NCBI GenBank assembly: GCA_021825465.1
Contig: JAKAGX010000006.1
Coordinates: 1 to 26,872 of the forward strand
Source of the DNA: a bacterium
GTDB taxonomy: Bacteria > Patescibacteriota > Minisyncoccia > UBA6257 > GWB1-50-10
Reading direction: 5' to 3'
Length of the DNA: 26,872 nucleotides
Of this stretch, positions 1 through 7,007 are shown in pieces. The translations under genes were made by a program, and so were the position numbers. The notes under the pieces are model-generated. The model had not been told where the DNA came from. It was given only the letters and a program-made list of their open reading frames with translations, and did no database searches. Numbering within the stretch: the first letter of the stretch is position 1; each line of letters begins with the position of its first letter.

Positions 1-2
1 TG

Positions 3-74
3 GGAATTGACGATCCGGAAGAAAATCAAAATGCGGAAACGGAAGTTTTTGACATTGCCGATATTCCATTTTGA
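3..74 (+). CDS. ssb: SSB C-terminal tail (partial, 5' end outside window)
   Basis: Only the last 23 codons are inside the window. They read as an acidic, Asn/Glu-rich stretch that ends in D-I-A-D-I-P-F followed by a TGA at 72-74. An acidic disordered tail ending in (D)DIPF is the hallmark of bacterial single-stranded DNA-binding protein, where the last residues recruit replication and repair partners. The OB-fold itself lies to the left of the window, so the call rests on the tail alone. The reading frame is open to the edge, and no other frame there gives a recognisable protein. The next gene is convergent, so ssb is probably the last gene of a plus-strand unit that ends at the hairpin at 389-421. 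Confidence 0.82.
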   Translation, partial: GIDDPEENQNAETEVFDIADIPF

Positions 75-163
75 ACGCCGCAAAAATTTTTCGCCGCCGA
101 AGCGAGGGCGCGGCGGAAGGGGGGTGCGGGGGGAATTCCGTTGCGCCCGAGTCGGAAGCGAAG

Positions 164-301
164 CCCCGCCGCCTGCTCGGTCAGAGCAGAAACCAGCAAA
201 AAAGTTTTCCGTTCCTTTTAGAAGAAATTGGTCGCGCGCACATCAGAAAAGCAGAGAAAACTTTTTTGCTGGCTGGCGAGCTTCAGCGAGCGGCGGCGGG
301 G
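164..301. repeat. GC-rich interrupted inverted repeat in the ssb downstream gap
   Basis: The gap 75-444 has no convincing gene. It holds a long imperfect palindrome centred near 232.5. CCCCGCCGCC at 164-173 pairs with 292-301, and the 16-base arm CCAGCAAAAAAGTTTT at 193-208 is matched exactly by its reverse complement at 257-272. The sequence between these arms is only partly symmetric. A smaller hairpin, CTGCTC/GAGCAG, sits at about 173-189, and GAAACCAGC near 190-198 also pairs with GCTGGTTTC near 310-318. It could be a structured RNA, a non-autonomous palindromic repeat, or an mRNA 3' structure. Nothing in it codes for a transposase. Confidence 0.6.
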
Positions 302-388
302 CGGAGCGGCTGGTTTCGGTCAAGAATTTCGGATAAAATGAGTTCGAGCGGTGTTGTAAAGACACACAATAAAGTAAAGGGCACAAAA

Positions 389-421
389 ATCCCGCCGGTC
401 AATGGACCGGCGGGATCTTTT
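389..421 (-). terminator. Intrinsic terminator, probably bidirectional
   Basis: A perfect 12-bp stem, ATCCCGCCGGTC (389-400) with GACCGGCGGGAT (405-416), closes a 4-base loop. It is followed by CTTTTT on the plus strand and, read on the minus strand, by a run of five T. It lies 24 nt past the stop of the last minus-strand gene (445) and also downstream of the plus-strand ssb tail, so it can serve both convergent units. Confidence 0.92.
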
Positions 422-444
422 TGTATTCGCTGTTTTTTCCTATC

Positions 445-852
445 CTATTGTCCTTGCCCGAATGTTTGCGGTCCGCCTGACATTTGGCGCAATTGGATCG
501 AATTTGCAGTCACGCTGCCGTCCGCATTCGGCGTGCCGACCACAACGACCCCCTCGCCCGCGGTAAGATCGGACGATGAAGCTGCGACCGATTTCATAAT
601 CGGCGTCGATGTCGAATAGAAGACGATTTCCGACCCTCCGTTCGGAAGCGACACGGTGATGCTGTTCGTCGCGACCTCACTCACGGTCCCCACAACACCC
701 GATCCGTTTTGGCCGTTCCTTGTGAACTGCCGGGTGCCGTTCGAAGACAACGTTTTGTTGCCGGCCGATCCGCCGCGGATCAAGATGCCGAGACCGAGAC
801 CGACGACCAGACAAATGACGCCGACAATGATGGCTGTTTTATTTTTTTGCAT
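445..852 (-). CDS. Membrane-anchored small beta-domain protein (DUF5666-like)
   Basis: This is a 135-residue protein. Residues 7-27 form one hydrophobic helix, a Gly/Ser/Asn-rich linker follows to about residue 50, and a beta-rich domain covers about 53-125 with the pattern V-x-G-T-V-S-x-V-x-x-N-S-I-T-V and a final S-V-T-A-N-S-I-Q-L strand. This looks like the DUF5666/OB-type small domain common in secreted bacterial proteins. It is presumably anchored in the membrane with the domain outside. It is the last gene of the sigma/MacAB operon, 31 nt after the permease stop, and is followed by a strong terminator. The gene at 4526-5038 in the same operon has the same plan (one TM, then G-x-V-I/S-x-V-x-x-S-T/S-I-V/T), so the two are likely distant paralogues. 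The biochemical function is unknown. Confidence 0.85.
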   Translation of the reverse strand: MQKNKTAIIVGVICLVVGLGLGILIRGGSAGNKTLSSNGTRQFTRNGQNGSGVVGTVSEVATNSITVSLPNGGSEIVFYSTSTPIMKSVAASSSDLTAGEGVVVVGTPNADGSVTANSIQLRQMSGGPQTFGQGQ

Positions 853-883
853 AGTTTCTTGTTATCATTCTGCGACCTTTTCC

Positions 884-2107
884 CTATTCATATCGCAGCG
901 CTTCGATTGGATTCAACTGCGAGGCCCTGCGGGCTGGATAGTAGCCAAAGAGAATGCCGATGCCTGCCGAAACGCCGAATGCGAGAATGATCGAGAAAAG
1001 CGAGACTTGTGTCGTAATGCCGGCGAGAAGAGAGAGGAGAAGTGCAAGGATCCATCCGAGAAGGATGCCGACAAACCCCCCGGAGAACGTGATGGCCACG
1101 GATTCGACGAGAAACTGATAAATAATGTCCTTCCGCTGGGCGCCGATCGCTTTCCGAAGGCCGATTTCCCGCGTCCGTTCGGTGACCGTTGTCAGCATCA
1201 TATTCATGATGCCGATGCCGCCGACAAGGAGCGAGATGCCGGCGATCGACGCAAGAAGCATGGTGAACGTGTTTGTGATGGTCGATGCCGTTGCGACGAT
1301 CTGCGCTTGGTTATAGACGCTGAAATCGGCGAGAGCCGGATTCGAAATTTTGTGCCGCTCTAAAAGCAGATTTGTGATCCCCTGCTGCACGGCATCCATA
1401 ACTTGGGAGCTCGCCGCCTCGACGCTGATCTGGCTGATGTACGTATCTCCCGCAAGATATTGCTGGGCGGTCGTCAAGGGCACATATACCATGTCGTCGG
1501 GACTATTGAATCCGCTGCCTCCTTGCGAAACCGTTATGCCGACGATGCGGAACGGCACCTCGTTGATCTTGATGCTTTTTCCGACGGGATCCGTTCCCGT
1601 GGCAAAAAGATCGCTCTCGACGGTCGGTCCAATGACCGCAACGCGCTCGAAGGATTGAAGATTGGCGTTCGAAATGAACGACCCTTCGGCGACCTGGACA
1701 TTCCTTACATTCGCATAATCCGGCGTCGTTCCGACGATCTGCGTATTGGTGTTGGTTCCTGGCGCGGTTATTTGAAATCTCAAGTTCAGGGCCGGTGCAA
1801 CAGCCGCGACCGAGGGCACTTGAGAAGCGATCGCGTCCGCATCGGCCTGTGTCAAAGTTTGTGCGCTCCCCCGCCCGCCCGATACTTGGATGCCGACGCC
1901 TTTTTGAGTGCCCGGCACGACAAAGAGCAAGTTGGAGCCAGCCGACTGGATGCTCGCTTGGATTTGGGCCTGCGTTCCCTCTCCGATCGCGATCATTGCG
2001 ATGACCGATGCGATGCCGATCACGATGCCAAGCATCGTAAGGAACGTCCGCGCTTTATTCGCGGTCAGGGCCCAATAGGTTTCTTCCAAAAGATCGATGG
2101 TTTTCAT
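884..2107 (-). CDS. macB-like: MacB-like ABC transporter permease (FtsX superfamily)
   Basis: The protein has 407 residues with classic MacB/FtsX topology. A TM helix at about 22-44 (TMLGIVIGIASVIAMIAIGEG) is followed by a large extracytoplasmic MacB_PCD domain (about 45-280) and three C-terminal helices at about 280-305, 330-360 and 367-395. The coupling segment T-E-R-T-R-E-I-G-L-R-K-A-I-G-A at about 311-325, just after the second helix, is diagnostic of the family. Unlike E. coli MacB, the ATPase is a separate gene, 5 nt upstream. With the adaptor at 2809-4518 it should form a mechanotransmission-type ABC complex. The substrate cannot be read from the sequence; peptides, lipids or lipoproteins are known for relatives. 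No outer-membrane channel gene is nearby, as expected for a monoderm-like CPR cell. Confidence 0.93.
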   Translation of the reverse strand: MKTIDLLEETYWALTANKARTFLTMLGIVIGIASVIAMIAIGEGTQAQIQASIQSAGSNLLFVVPGTQKGVGIQVSGGRGSAQTLTQADADAIASQVPSVAAVAPALNLRFQITAPGTNTNTQIVGTTPDYANVRNVQVAEGSFISNANLQSFERVAVIGPTVESDLFATGTDPVGKSIKINEVPFRIVGITVSQGGSGFNSPDDMVYVPLTTAQQYLAGDTYISQISVEAASSQVMDAVQQGITNLLLERHKISNPALADFSVYNQAQIVATASTITNTFTMLLASIAGISLLVGGIGIMNMMLTTVTERTREIGLRKAIGAQRKDIIYQFLVESVAITFSGGFVGILLGWILALLLSLLAGITTQVSLFSIILAFGVSAGIGILFGYYPARRASQLNPIEALRYE

Positions 2108-2112
2108 ATCCT

Positions 2113-2802
2113 TTAATGATTTTTCACGGGTGCATCGCTCACGATCAATCCATCCTTGATATGAATGATGCGCTTTGCGTGCATTGCGACGTCGGGTTCG
2201 TGCGTAATAAGGACGATCGTTCTCCCCTCATCGTTCAATTTCTTGAATGTACCAAGGACGATCTCGCCGGTCTGCGTGTCGAGATTGCCGGTCGGCTCGT
2301 CCGCAAGCACGATGGCCGGGTTATTCACGAGAGCGCGCGCGATCGCAACGCGCTGCATTTGGCCGCCGGACAATTGGTTCGACCGGTATGAGAAGTGCGC
2401 TTCATCAAGGCCCGCGGCGAGGATCGCCCGCTCTGCGCGCTTGTTCCGCTCTTCTTTCGGTACGCCGGCATAAATGAGCGGAAGGGAAACGTTCCGGACG
2501 ACGGTCGCGCGCGGCAGGAGGTTGAACGCCTGAAAAACGAAACCGATGCGCTCCTTTCGGATGTTCGCAAGTTCTTCTTCGGAGAAGGATGAGATATCTT
2601 TGCCGTCCAGAAGATACTGTCCTGCCGTCGGCGTATCAAGCGCTCCGAGGATATGCATCAAGGTCGACTTGCCGGACCCCGAAGGCCCCATGATCGCGAC
2701 ATACTCGCCGTCTTTGATGGTGAAGGAAACGCCTTTCAGGGCCTGCGTTGCGGCATCCCCGCCTCCTCCGTAGGTTTTTTTAATATTGCGGCATTCTATC
2801 AT
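2113..2802 (-). CDS. MacB/LolD-type ABC transporter ATP-binding protein
   Basis: This 229-residue nucleotide-binding subunit is complete: Walker A G-P-S-G-S-G-K-S-T at 39-47, Q-loop Q91, signature L-S-G-G-Q at 144-148, Walker B ending D168-E169, D-loop to D175, and the switch histidine H201. The spacing L-x-x-P-x-x-T-V-x-x-N-V after the Q-loop and the overall length are typical of the MacB/LolD/FtsE branch. The gene lies 6 nt downstream of the adaptor gene and 5 nt upstream of the permease gene, so the three are almost certainly co-translated. It hydrolyses ATP in the cytoplasm to drive the permease. Confidence 0.95.
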   Translation of the reverse strand: MIECRNIKKTYGGGGDAATQALKGVSFTIKDGEYVAIMGPSGSGKSTLMHILGALDTPTAGQYLLDGKDISSFSEEELANIRKERIGFVFQAFNLLPRATVVRNVSLPLIYAGVPKEERNKRAERAILAAGLDEAHFSYRSNQLSGGQMQRVAIARALVNNPAIVLADEPTGNLDTQTGEIVLGTFKKLNDEGRTIVLITHEPDVAMHAKRIIHIKDGLIVSDAPVKNH

Positions 2803-2808
2803 GTTGAT

Positions 2809-4518
2809 CTATCCGCCGATGCGGAATATGCCGCCGCCGGGGCCGCCGAACCGTCCCGCACCTCCCGCTTGAGTCGCCGAGACGGTGCTTGCGGAAGAAC
2901 TGTTGGTTTGCGTTACGACGATGTCCCCCTCCGAAAGTCCATTTGTCACTTCGGTGTTCGAATCATCCGTCGCTCCGGTTTGCACGACCGTTTCTTTCGG
3001 GGCAGCCGGAGAAACGACGAGAGAGCTTCCCGCAGCGGCCGGCGTTATCGTCGACTTGTCGAGCGTTTCCACATAACTTACGTGGCCTTGCGACTTCACT
3101 GCGGCATTGGGGACGACGAGGACGTTTTGATGGACGCCGGTCACGATATTCGCCGTCACGCTCATGCCGGCGCGAATGGAAGGATCCTGCGTTTCAAGCG
3201 ATATTTTCACGTTGTAATTCACGACGCCTTGCGTGACGGTTCCCACGTTGTCGATCTCCGCGACCTTCCCGACGACAGTGAGATCGGGCAATGCATCGAA
3301 CGTCACGGTCGCAAGATCGCCGATCTTAATGTTCGCCACATCGGCTTCATTCAGCGTCACTTCGGCGATCTTTTGATTTGCGACGATCGTCCCGATCTCC
3401 GTGGAACCGGTGGTCCCTGCGACCGTCGATCCGGTGATGAGGTCGCCGACTTGAATGTTCAAGATGGCAACCTCGCCGGAAAAGGGCGCCGTGATGATGT
3501 TGTTGTTGTAATTGGTTTGGGCATTCTGCACCGACGCTTCCGCATTCAAAACGGAGGCTTGGGCCGCTTTAATGTCGGCATCCGTTGGTGGCGCCACGAG
3601 CTGCGCAAGCGAGTTTTCCGCCGACGCGAGCGAATTTTTGCCGCTTTGAATGCTTTGCATGTCAGAAATGACGGTTGAAATGTTCCCTTCGACGCTCGTG
3701 ACGGCGGATGCAACGCTCGATCGATCGGATGCGATGGTCGTTGCGCTGAACGAAGGAGAAGCGATCGCATTCACGAGCGAATTTTCCAAATCGAGGAAAA
3801 ATGTTTTGATCGCCGAGAGATGATTCAGCGACGCTTGGGCTTCCGCATCGAATGCACTCGAGGTCGCCGCCGGGCCGAGCGCCTGGAGTTCGCTCTGCCA
3901 TGCGGCAAGGTCGCTGTTCACCGCAGCCCGGTCGTTTTGGGCGTTGATCTGGGACTGCATGTCATTCGTCGAGTAAATGAGCGTTGGAAGGGATGTGTTG
4001 GGATTGTTGAAAAGGCCGTCCGTCGTATTGTGGACGGAGCTCCAAACGGTCGTATACACGGAGTTCAAGTCGTTATACAAGCTTACGTATTCGTGGTTCA
4101 GCGAGTTTTCCGCCGAATCGACGGAAAGCTGCGACGCTTGAACCTGCAAACTGGTCGGCCCTGCAATGAGTTTTTCATAATTCGCCTCTGCGCTTGCAAG
4201 AGCTGCCTTCGCTTGGCCGACGGAAGACGACGCTGCCGATTCGTCGAGAACGGCGATCACTTGTCCGGCTTTTACATAATCCCCTTGCTTGACCTCGACG
4301 GCCGTCACTTTTCCGGACGCCAAGGGCGTGATATTCACTTGATTCTTCCCTGAAACCTGCCCCGTACCGCTCACATATGAAACAATGGTTCCCCGCGAGG
4401 CCGTCGCGATCGCGTACGTCGTGATGGTGCCTTTCTTCAAAAATAAGAAATAGCCGGCGACCAAAACGACGACAATGACGGCCGCAAGAATCCACTTCTT
4501 TTTGAAAATTTTCAACAT
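2809..4518 (-). CDS. macA-like: HlyD/MacA-family adaptor (membrane fusion protein)
   Basis: The protein has 569 residues. A single TM at about 10-27 is followed by a lipoyl-like half-motif (G-K-V-T-A-V-E-V-K-Q-G-D-Y-V-K-A-G-Q-V-I-A at about 68-88) and a long alpha-helical hairpin from about 95 to 340, rich in A-x-x-x-L/S-A-E-N heptads. The second lipoyl half and beta-barrel come next (G-E-V-A-I-L-N-I-Q-V-G-D at about 350-361). The protein ends in a Gly-rich tail (G-G-A-G-R-F-G-G-P-G-G-G). The helical hairpin is unusually long for MacA because of an inserted segment around 125-260. Such adaptors bridge an inner-membrane ABC pump to the outside. The gene is followed after 6 nt by the ATPase gene. 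The long hairpin could span a thick cell wall or S-layer instead of reaching a TolC partner; this is inference. Confidence 0.92.
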   Translation of the reverse strand: MLKIFKKKWILAAVIVVVLVAGYFLFLKKGTITTYAIATASRGTIVSYVSGTGQVSGKNQVNITPLASGKVTAVEVKQGDYVKAGQVIAVLDESAASSSVGQAKAALASAEANYEKLIAGPTSLQVQASQLSVDSAENSLNHEYVSLYNDLNSVYTTVWSSVHNTTDGLFNNPNTSLPTLIYSTNDMQSQINAQNDRAAVNSDLAAWQSELQALGPAATSSAFDAEAQASLNHLSAIKTFFLDLENSLVNAIASPSFSATTIASDRSSVASAVTSVEGNISTVISDMQSIQSGKNSLASAENSLAQLVAPPTDADIKAAQASVLNAEASVQNAQTNYNNNIITAPFSGEVAILNIQVGDLITGSTVAGTTGSTEIGTIVANQKIAEVTLNEADVANIKIGDLATVTFDALPDLTVVGKVAEIDNVGTVTQGVVNYNVKISLETQDPSIRAGMSVTANIVTGVHQNVLVVPNAAVKSQGHVSYVETLDKSTITPAAAGSSLVVSPAAPKETVVQTGATDDSNTEVTNGLSEGDIVVTQTNSSSASTVSATQAGGAGRFGGPGGGIFRIGG

Positions 4519-4525
4519 TTTATTT

Positions 4526-5038
4526 TTATTGACTGGTCCCCGTTGCGCGATAGAACATCACGGGGCCGCTTCCACCGGACGGCAACGTCGCGTCTGCCGG
4601 AAAGATCCGGATAAGTTTCGCTTCGATTTCGCCCGTCGAACTCGGCTCGCCGATCACGACCAGCGGGTCCCCTACGTGGATATCTCCGATGGTGGCATTC
4701 GACGCACCGGCCCGGATTGCGGTGCTTGTATCGACAGCGATGGTTTTTTCGTTATTGTCGTTCGATTTGATGACGATCGTGCTCGATCCGACGGAAATCA
4801 CCGTTCCGGCATTTCCGAAAGCGCTCCGCAAGCCGCTCCCCCCACCGAATGAAACAAAGAAACCCGGCTTCGGCTCACCGAAGAAGCGCCCGTAATTTCT
4901 TCCCCAATTCTCATTGAAATTCGCCTTTCGGATCCCCATGACGACGCCGAACCGAAAAACCAAAAGAAGGAGGATGATCTCGAGAATCCCTCCGACAACG
5001 ACCCAAAACCATTTCGATTTAAGAATGTCGTGATGCAT
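4526..5038 (-). CDS. Membrane-anchored small beta-domain protein
   Basis: This 170-residue protein has one hydrophobic helix at about 11-34 after a short basic N-terminus (M-H-H-D-I-L-K-S-K-W). A linker with aromatic and Gly residues (about 40-70) leads to a beta-rich domain at about 72-150 with G-T-V-I-S-V-G-S-S-T-I-V-I-K, the segment I-H-V-G-D-P-L-V-V-I-G-E and a terminal strand A-K-L-I-R-I-F. The plan matches the product of 445-852 (DUF5666-like). The start codon overlaps the end of the upstream gene (5019-5450) by 20 nt, and the stop is 7 nt before the adaptor gene, which places it firmly in the efflux operon. A sensor or accessory subunit of the pump is possible, but nothing in the sequence proves it. 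Confidence 0.83.
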   Translation of the reverse strand: MHHDILKSKWFWVVVGGILEIILLLLVFRFGVVMGIRKANFNENWGRNYGRFFGEPKPGFFVSFGGGSGLRSAFGNAGTVISVGSSTIVIKSNDNNEKTIAVDTSTAIRAGASNATIGDIHVGDPLVVIGEPSSTGEIEAKLIRIFPADATLPSGGSGPVMFYRATGTSQ

Positions 5039-5450
5039 ACGTTAATTTTGTTTTGACGGCCTTCTTGAAATTTTTTATCGCAAAGATCGAAGAAACAAAA
5101 AGGAGAAGTGCAAAGGCGAGAAAACCGATGACGGGGAGAATGGGGAGCGATTCCGCGACGGATGCGAAGTAATCGCTGAAGTTCGCCATCACGGTCCCAA
5201 AATCCGAAAAGATAAGCGGAAAGATCTGCGATGTCCCCGCCGTTGAGAATGCCGCCCCTGCCGACTGGATCACAAAGTAAAGCCCCGCGACCGATCCGGC
5301 CGCAAGGATGCCGAAAACCGTCGCTTTCCTTTCCGCAAGCTGTTTTCTCTTCTTTTCCAAAGCAAAAATGATCCGATCGGCAAGGCCGGAAACGGTCCGA
5401 TAATCAAGGTCGGAGAGTATTTTCCCCAAGCGATCGGTATACTTTTCCAT
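5019..5450 (-). CDS. Two-TM membrane protein next to the sigma factor (anti-sigma candidate)
   Basis: The protein has 143 residues. The N-terminal 45 residues are soluble, charged and helical (E-K-Y-T-D-R-L ... A-L-E-K-K-R-K-Q-L-A-E-R-K). TM1 is at about 46-68, an extracytoplasmic loop of about 35 residues follows, TM2 is at about 104-125, and the tail is short and basic. No domain is recognised with certainty. The gene lies 21 nt downstream of an ECF-type sigma gene, and its product has a cytosolic helical N-terminus plus membrane anchors. That is the place and general shape expected of a membrane-bound anti-sigma factor, but no zinc-binding H-x-x-x-C-x-x-C motif is visible. It overlaps the start of the next gene by 20 nt. 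Confidence 0.8.
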   Translation of the reverse strand: MEKYTDRLGKILSDLDYRTVSGLADRIIFALEKKRKQLAERKATVFGILAAGSVAGLYFVIQSAGAAFSTAGTSQIFPLIFSDFGTVMANFSDYFASVAESLPILPVIGFLAFALLLFVSSIFAIKNFKKAVKTKLTYASRHS

Positions 5451-5471
5451 CGGAAGTATGTACGGAAAACC

Positions 5472-6041
5472 CTAAGGTTTCGGTGCATCCCCCGTCTCCA
5501 GCTTCTTTTTAAGCGCTTGGATGGCCCTTCGATGCCTGCTCCGCACCGTGTTTTCGGAGGTACCCGTCGCTTCGGCGATCTCCCGGAAATTCATTTGGTT
5601 CTCGTAGTAGAGCGCAAGGACCGACCGGTATGCCGGCGAAAGCCCTTCGAGCATCTTTCCGACCACCATTTTTATCTCCTTCCGTTCCAAGATCTCGCTC
5701 GGACCCTCGTCGTCATCTTCGATGTTTTCAATGATGCTCCCATCGTCTTCGGCCTCGATATCCGAAAATTTGAGTTCTTTTCGTTTTCGGAGATGGTCGA
5801 TGACGGCATTCCGCGCGATTTGGAAGAGCCATACCTTGAATTTCCGTCTTGTGTCGAATTTTGTGAGGTTCTTCCAAACACGGAAGAAGACATCTTGCGT
5901 CAGATCTTCCGCCTTCCCCTCGTCTTTGATGTATTGATGGATGAAATTGAAAATATGGTCGGCATACCGCTTGACGAGCACGTCGAAAAGGTTCTCCTCC
6001 CCCTGAAGGCAGAGTTCAACCAGTTTTTCATCCGACCCCAT
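5472..6041 (-). CDS. ECF-type RNA polymerase sigma factor
   Basis: The protein has 189 residues. Region 2 (about 15-85) contains F-D-V-L-V-K-R-Y, the E-D-L-T-Q-D-V-F-F-R-V-W core-binding helix and the W-L-F-Q-I-A-R-N-A-V-I-D -10-reading segment. An acidic linker rich in D/E (about 95-118) follows. Region 4 (about 125-180) carries L-S-P-A-Y-R-S-V-L-A-L-Y-Y and the HTH F-R-E-I-A-E-A-T-G-T-S-E-N-T-V-R-S-R-H-R-R-A. There is no region 3, which defines the ECF class. The start is the ATG at 6041, 8 nt past the methyltransferase stop, with GATAAT at 6049-6054 exactly seven bases upstream. It heads the MacAB-type operon and is likely to control it. The acidic linker is longer than usual for this class. 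Confidence 0.95.
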   Translation of the reverse strand: MGSDEKLVELCLQGEENLFDVLVKRYADHIFNFIHQYIKDEGKAEDLTQDVFFRVWKNLTKFDTRRKFKVWLFQIARNAVIDHLRKRKELKFSDIEAEDDGSIIENIEDDDEGPSEILERKEIKMVVGKMLEGLSPAYRSVLALYYENQMNFREIAEATGTSENTVRSRHRRAIQALKKKLETGDAPKP

Positions 6042-6048
6042 GGAGGAG

Positions 6049-6054
6049 ATTATC
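6049..6054 (-). promoter_or_regulatory. -10 element of the sigma-factor operon
   Basis: Read on the minus strand, TGCGATAAT gives an extended -10 (TG-n-GATAAT) ending 7 nt before the ATG at 6041. Transcription would start at or next to the start codon. The hexamer overlaps the stop codon of the upstream methyltransferase gene. Confidence 0.55.
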
Positions 6055-6910
6055 GCACGAATCGGAGATAAATACCCGATGGAACGATCCGGTTCGATGC
6101 TTGCTCACGGATCGCGATCTCGCCGAATTCGGCGTTCTTCGCTTCGGGAAACGATCCTTCGACCGCCTGAAGGAACGATTGCGGCGAATACCCGGCAGCA
6201 TATCCGTTCAAAAGGAAAAACGACCCCGGTTTTTTCGAAAAGAGTTTCTGAAGGACGTCGAGAAGTTTTTGCATATCCTCTTCGATTCGCCACACTTCAT
6301 TTTCCGGCCCTCGGCCGAACGCCGGCGGATCGAGAATGATGCCTTCATAGGTATGTCCGCGCCGCACTTCCCGCTCCGAGAATTTCAATGCATCGTCGAG
6401 GAGTACGCGCATCGCGCCTTCCGGGACATCGGAAAGCTTTGCGTTCTCTTTTGCCCACGCATTCGATTGCTTCGATGCGTCGACGTGCGTGACCTGCGCG
6501 CCGTTTTTTGCCGCAACGATCGATGCGATGCCGGTATACCCGAAAAGGTTCAAAACCTGCGGACCCTTGAGCCCGGCGACGCGCTCCTTGATCCATTCCC
6601 AGTTCACTGCTTGTTCGGGGAAGATCCCGGTGTGCTTGAAGGACGTTAAGCGCGCGGTGAACCGGACGTCACGCCACTTCATTTCCCACGATTCGGGAAC
6701 TCCTTTGTTTTTCCATGAACCCTTTCCGCCGTTCCAGCTGAATTCCGCCTGCGCCTTTTTCCAGTCCGCTTCGTGCACCGGGCGCCAGATCGCCTGCGTC
6801 TCGGGCCGCACGACGAAATGCGCACCGTACCGCTCGAGCTTTTTGTTGTCGCCGGAGTCGAGGAGTTCGTAGTCGCTCCATGATTCCGCTACCAAATCGA
6901 TATTGTGCAT
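6050..6910 (-). CDS. Class I SAM-dependent rRNA methyltransferase (RlmI/RlmK-like)
   Basis: The protein has 286 residues from the ATG at 6910; an upstream TTG at 6919 in frame is less likely. The N-terminal part has the Y-E-L-L-D-S-G-D-x-x-K-L-E-R-Y-G motif seen in COG1092-type 23S rRNA methyltransferases. The Rossmann core has the SAM motif N-L-F-G-Y-T-G-I-A-S at about 140-149, the acidic ribose-binding V-D-A-S-K, and the catalytic I-L-D-P-P-A-F-G-R-G at about 210. The family methylates cytosine or guanine in rRNA. The classic N-terminal PUA domain is missing, so the RNA-binding part is reduced, which is common in CPR. It lies 97 nt downstream of the RlmB-like gene, across an AT-rich repeat. 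The exact target base is not predictable. Confidence 0.88.
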   Translation of the reverse strand: MHNIDLVAESWSDYELLDSGDNKKLERYGAHFVVRPETQAIWRPVHEADWKKAQAEFSWNGGKGSWKNKGVPESWEMKWRDVRFTARLTSFKHTGIFPEQAVNWEWIKERVAGLKGPQVLNLFGYTGIASIVAAKNGAQVTHVDASKQSNAWAKENAKLSDVPEGAMRVLLDDALKFSEREVRRGHTYEGIILDPPAFGRGPENEVWRIEEDMQKLLDVLQKLFSKKPGSFFLLNGYAAGYSPQSFLQAVEGSFPEAKNAEFGEIAIREQASNRIVPSGIYLRFVR

Positions 6911-7007
6911 AGAAATCAATTTTGAATGATTTAATTTCGAGTTTCGAATAAATTGTTCAATTCATGAATTCTTGAATTCAATCAAAATTCAAAATTCGGT
7001 AATTCAA
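6911..7007. repeat. AT-rich intergenic GAATTC/GAATTTC degenerate repeats
   Basis: The 97-nt gap is made of overlapping degenerate copies of AATTC, GAATT and TTCGAAT in both orientations, for example TTCAATTCATGAATTC near 6958-6972 and TCAAAATTCAAAATTC near 6982-6997. It has no coding potential. It resembles the short repeat pieces inside the coding sequences at 7842-7861 and 24567-24597. Confidence 0.7.

Noticed and set aside
71..619. Plus-strand frames across the gap after ssb and into the first minus gene
   Set aside because: They run through the palindrome and the terminator; composition is not protein-like.
656..1363. Long plus-strand reading frame over the MacB permease gene
   Set aside because: It is the antisense of 884-2107 with charged, repeat-like composition and no recognisable domain; the minus frame is clearly the real gene.
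2653..3678. 341-codon plus-strand frame over the adaptor and ATPase genes
   Set aside because: Arg/His/Asp-rich shadow of GC-rich coding sequence; the opposite strand carries complete ABC ATPase and HlyD motifs.
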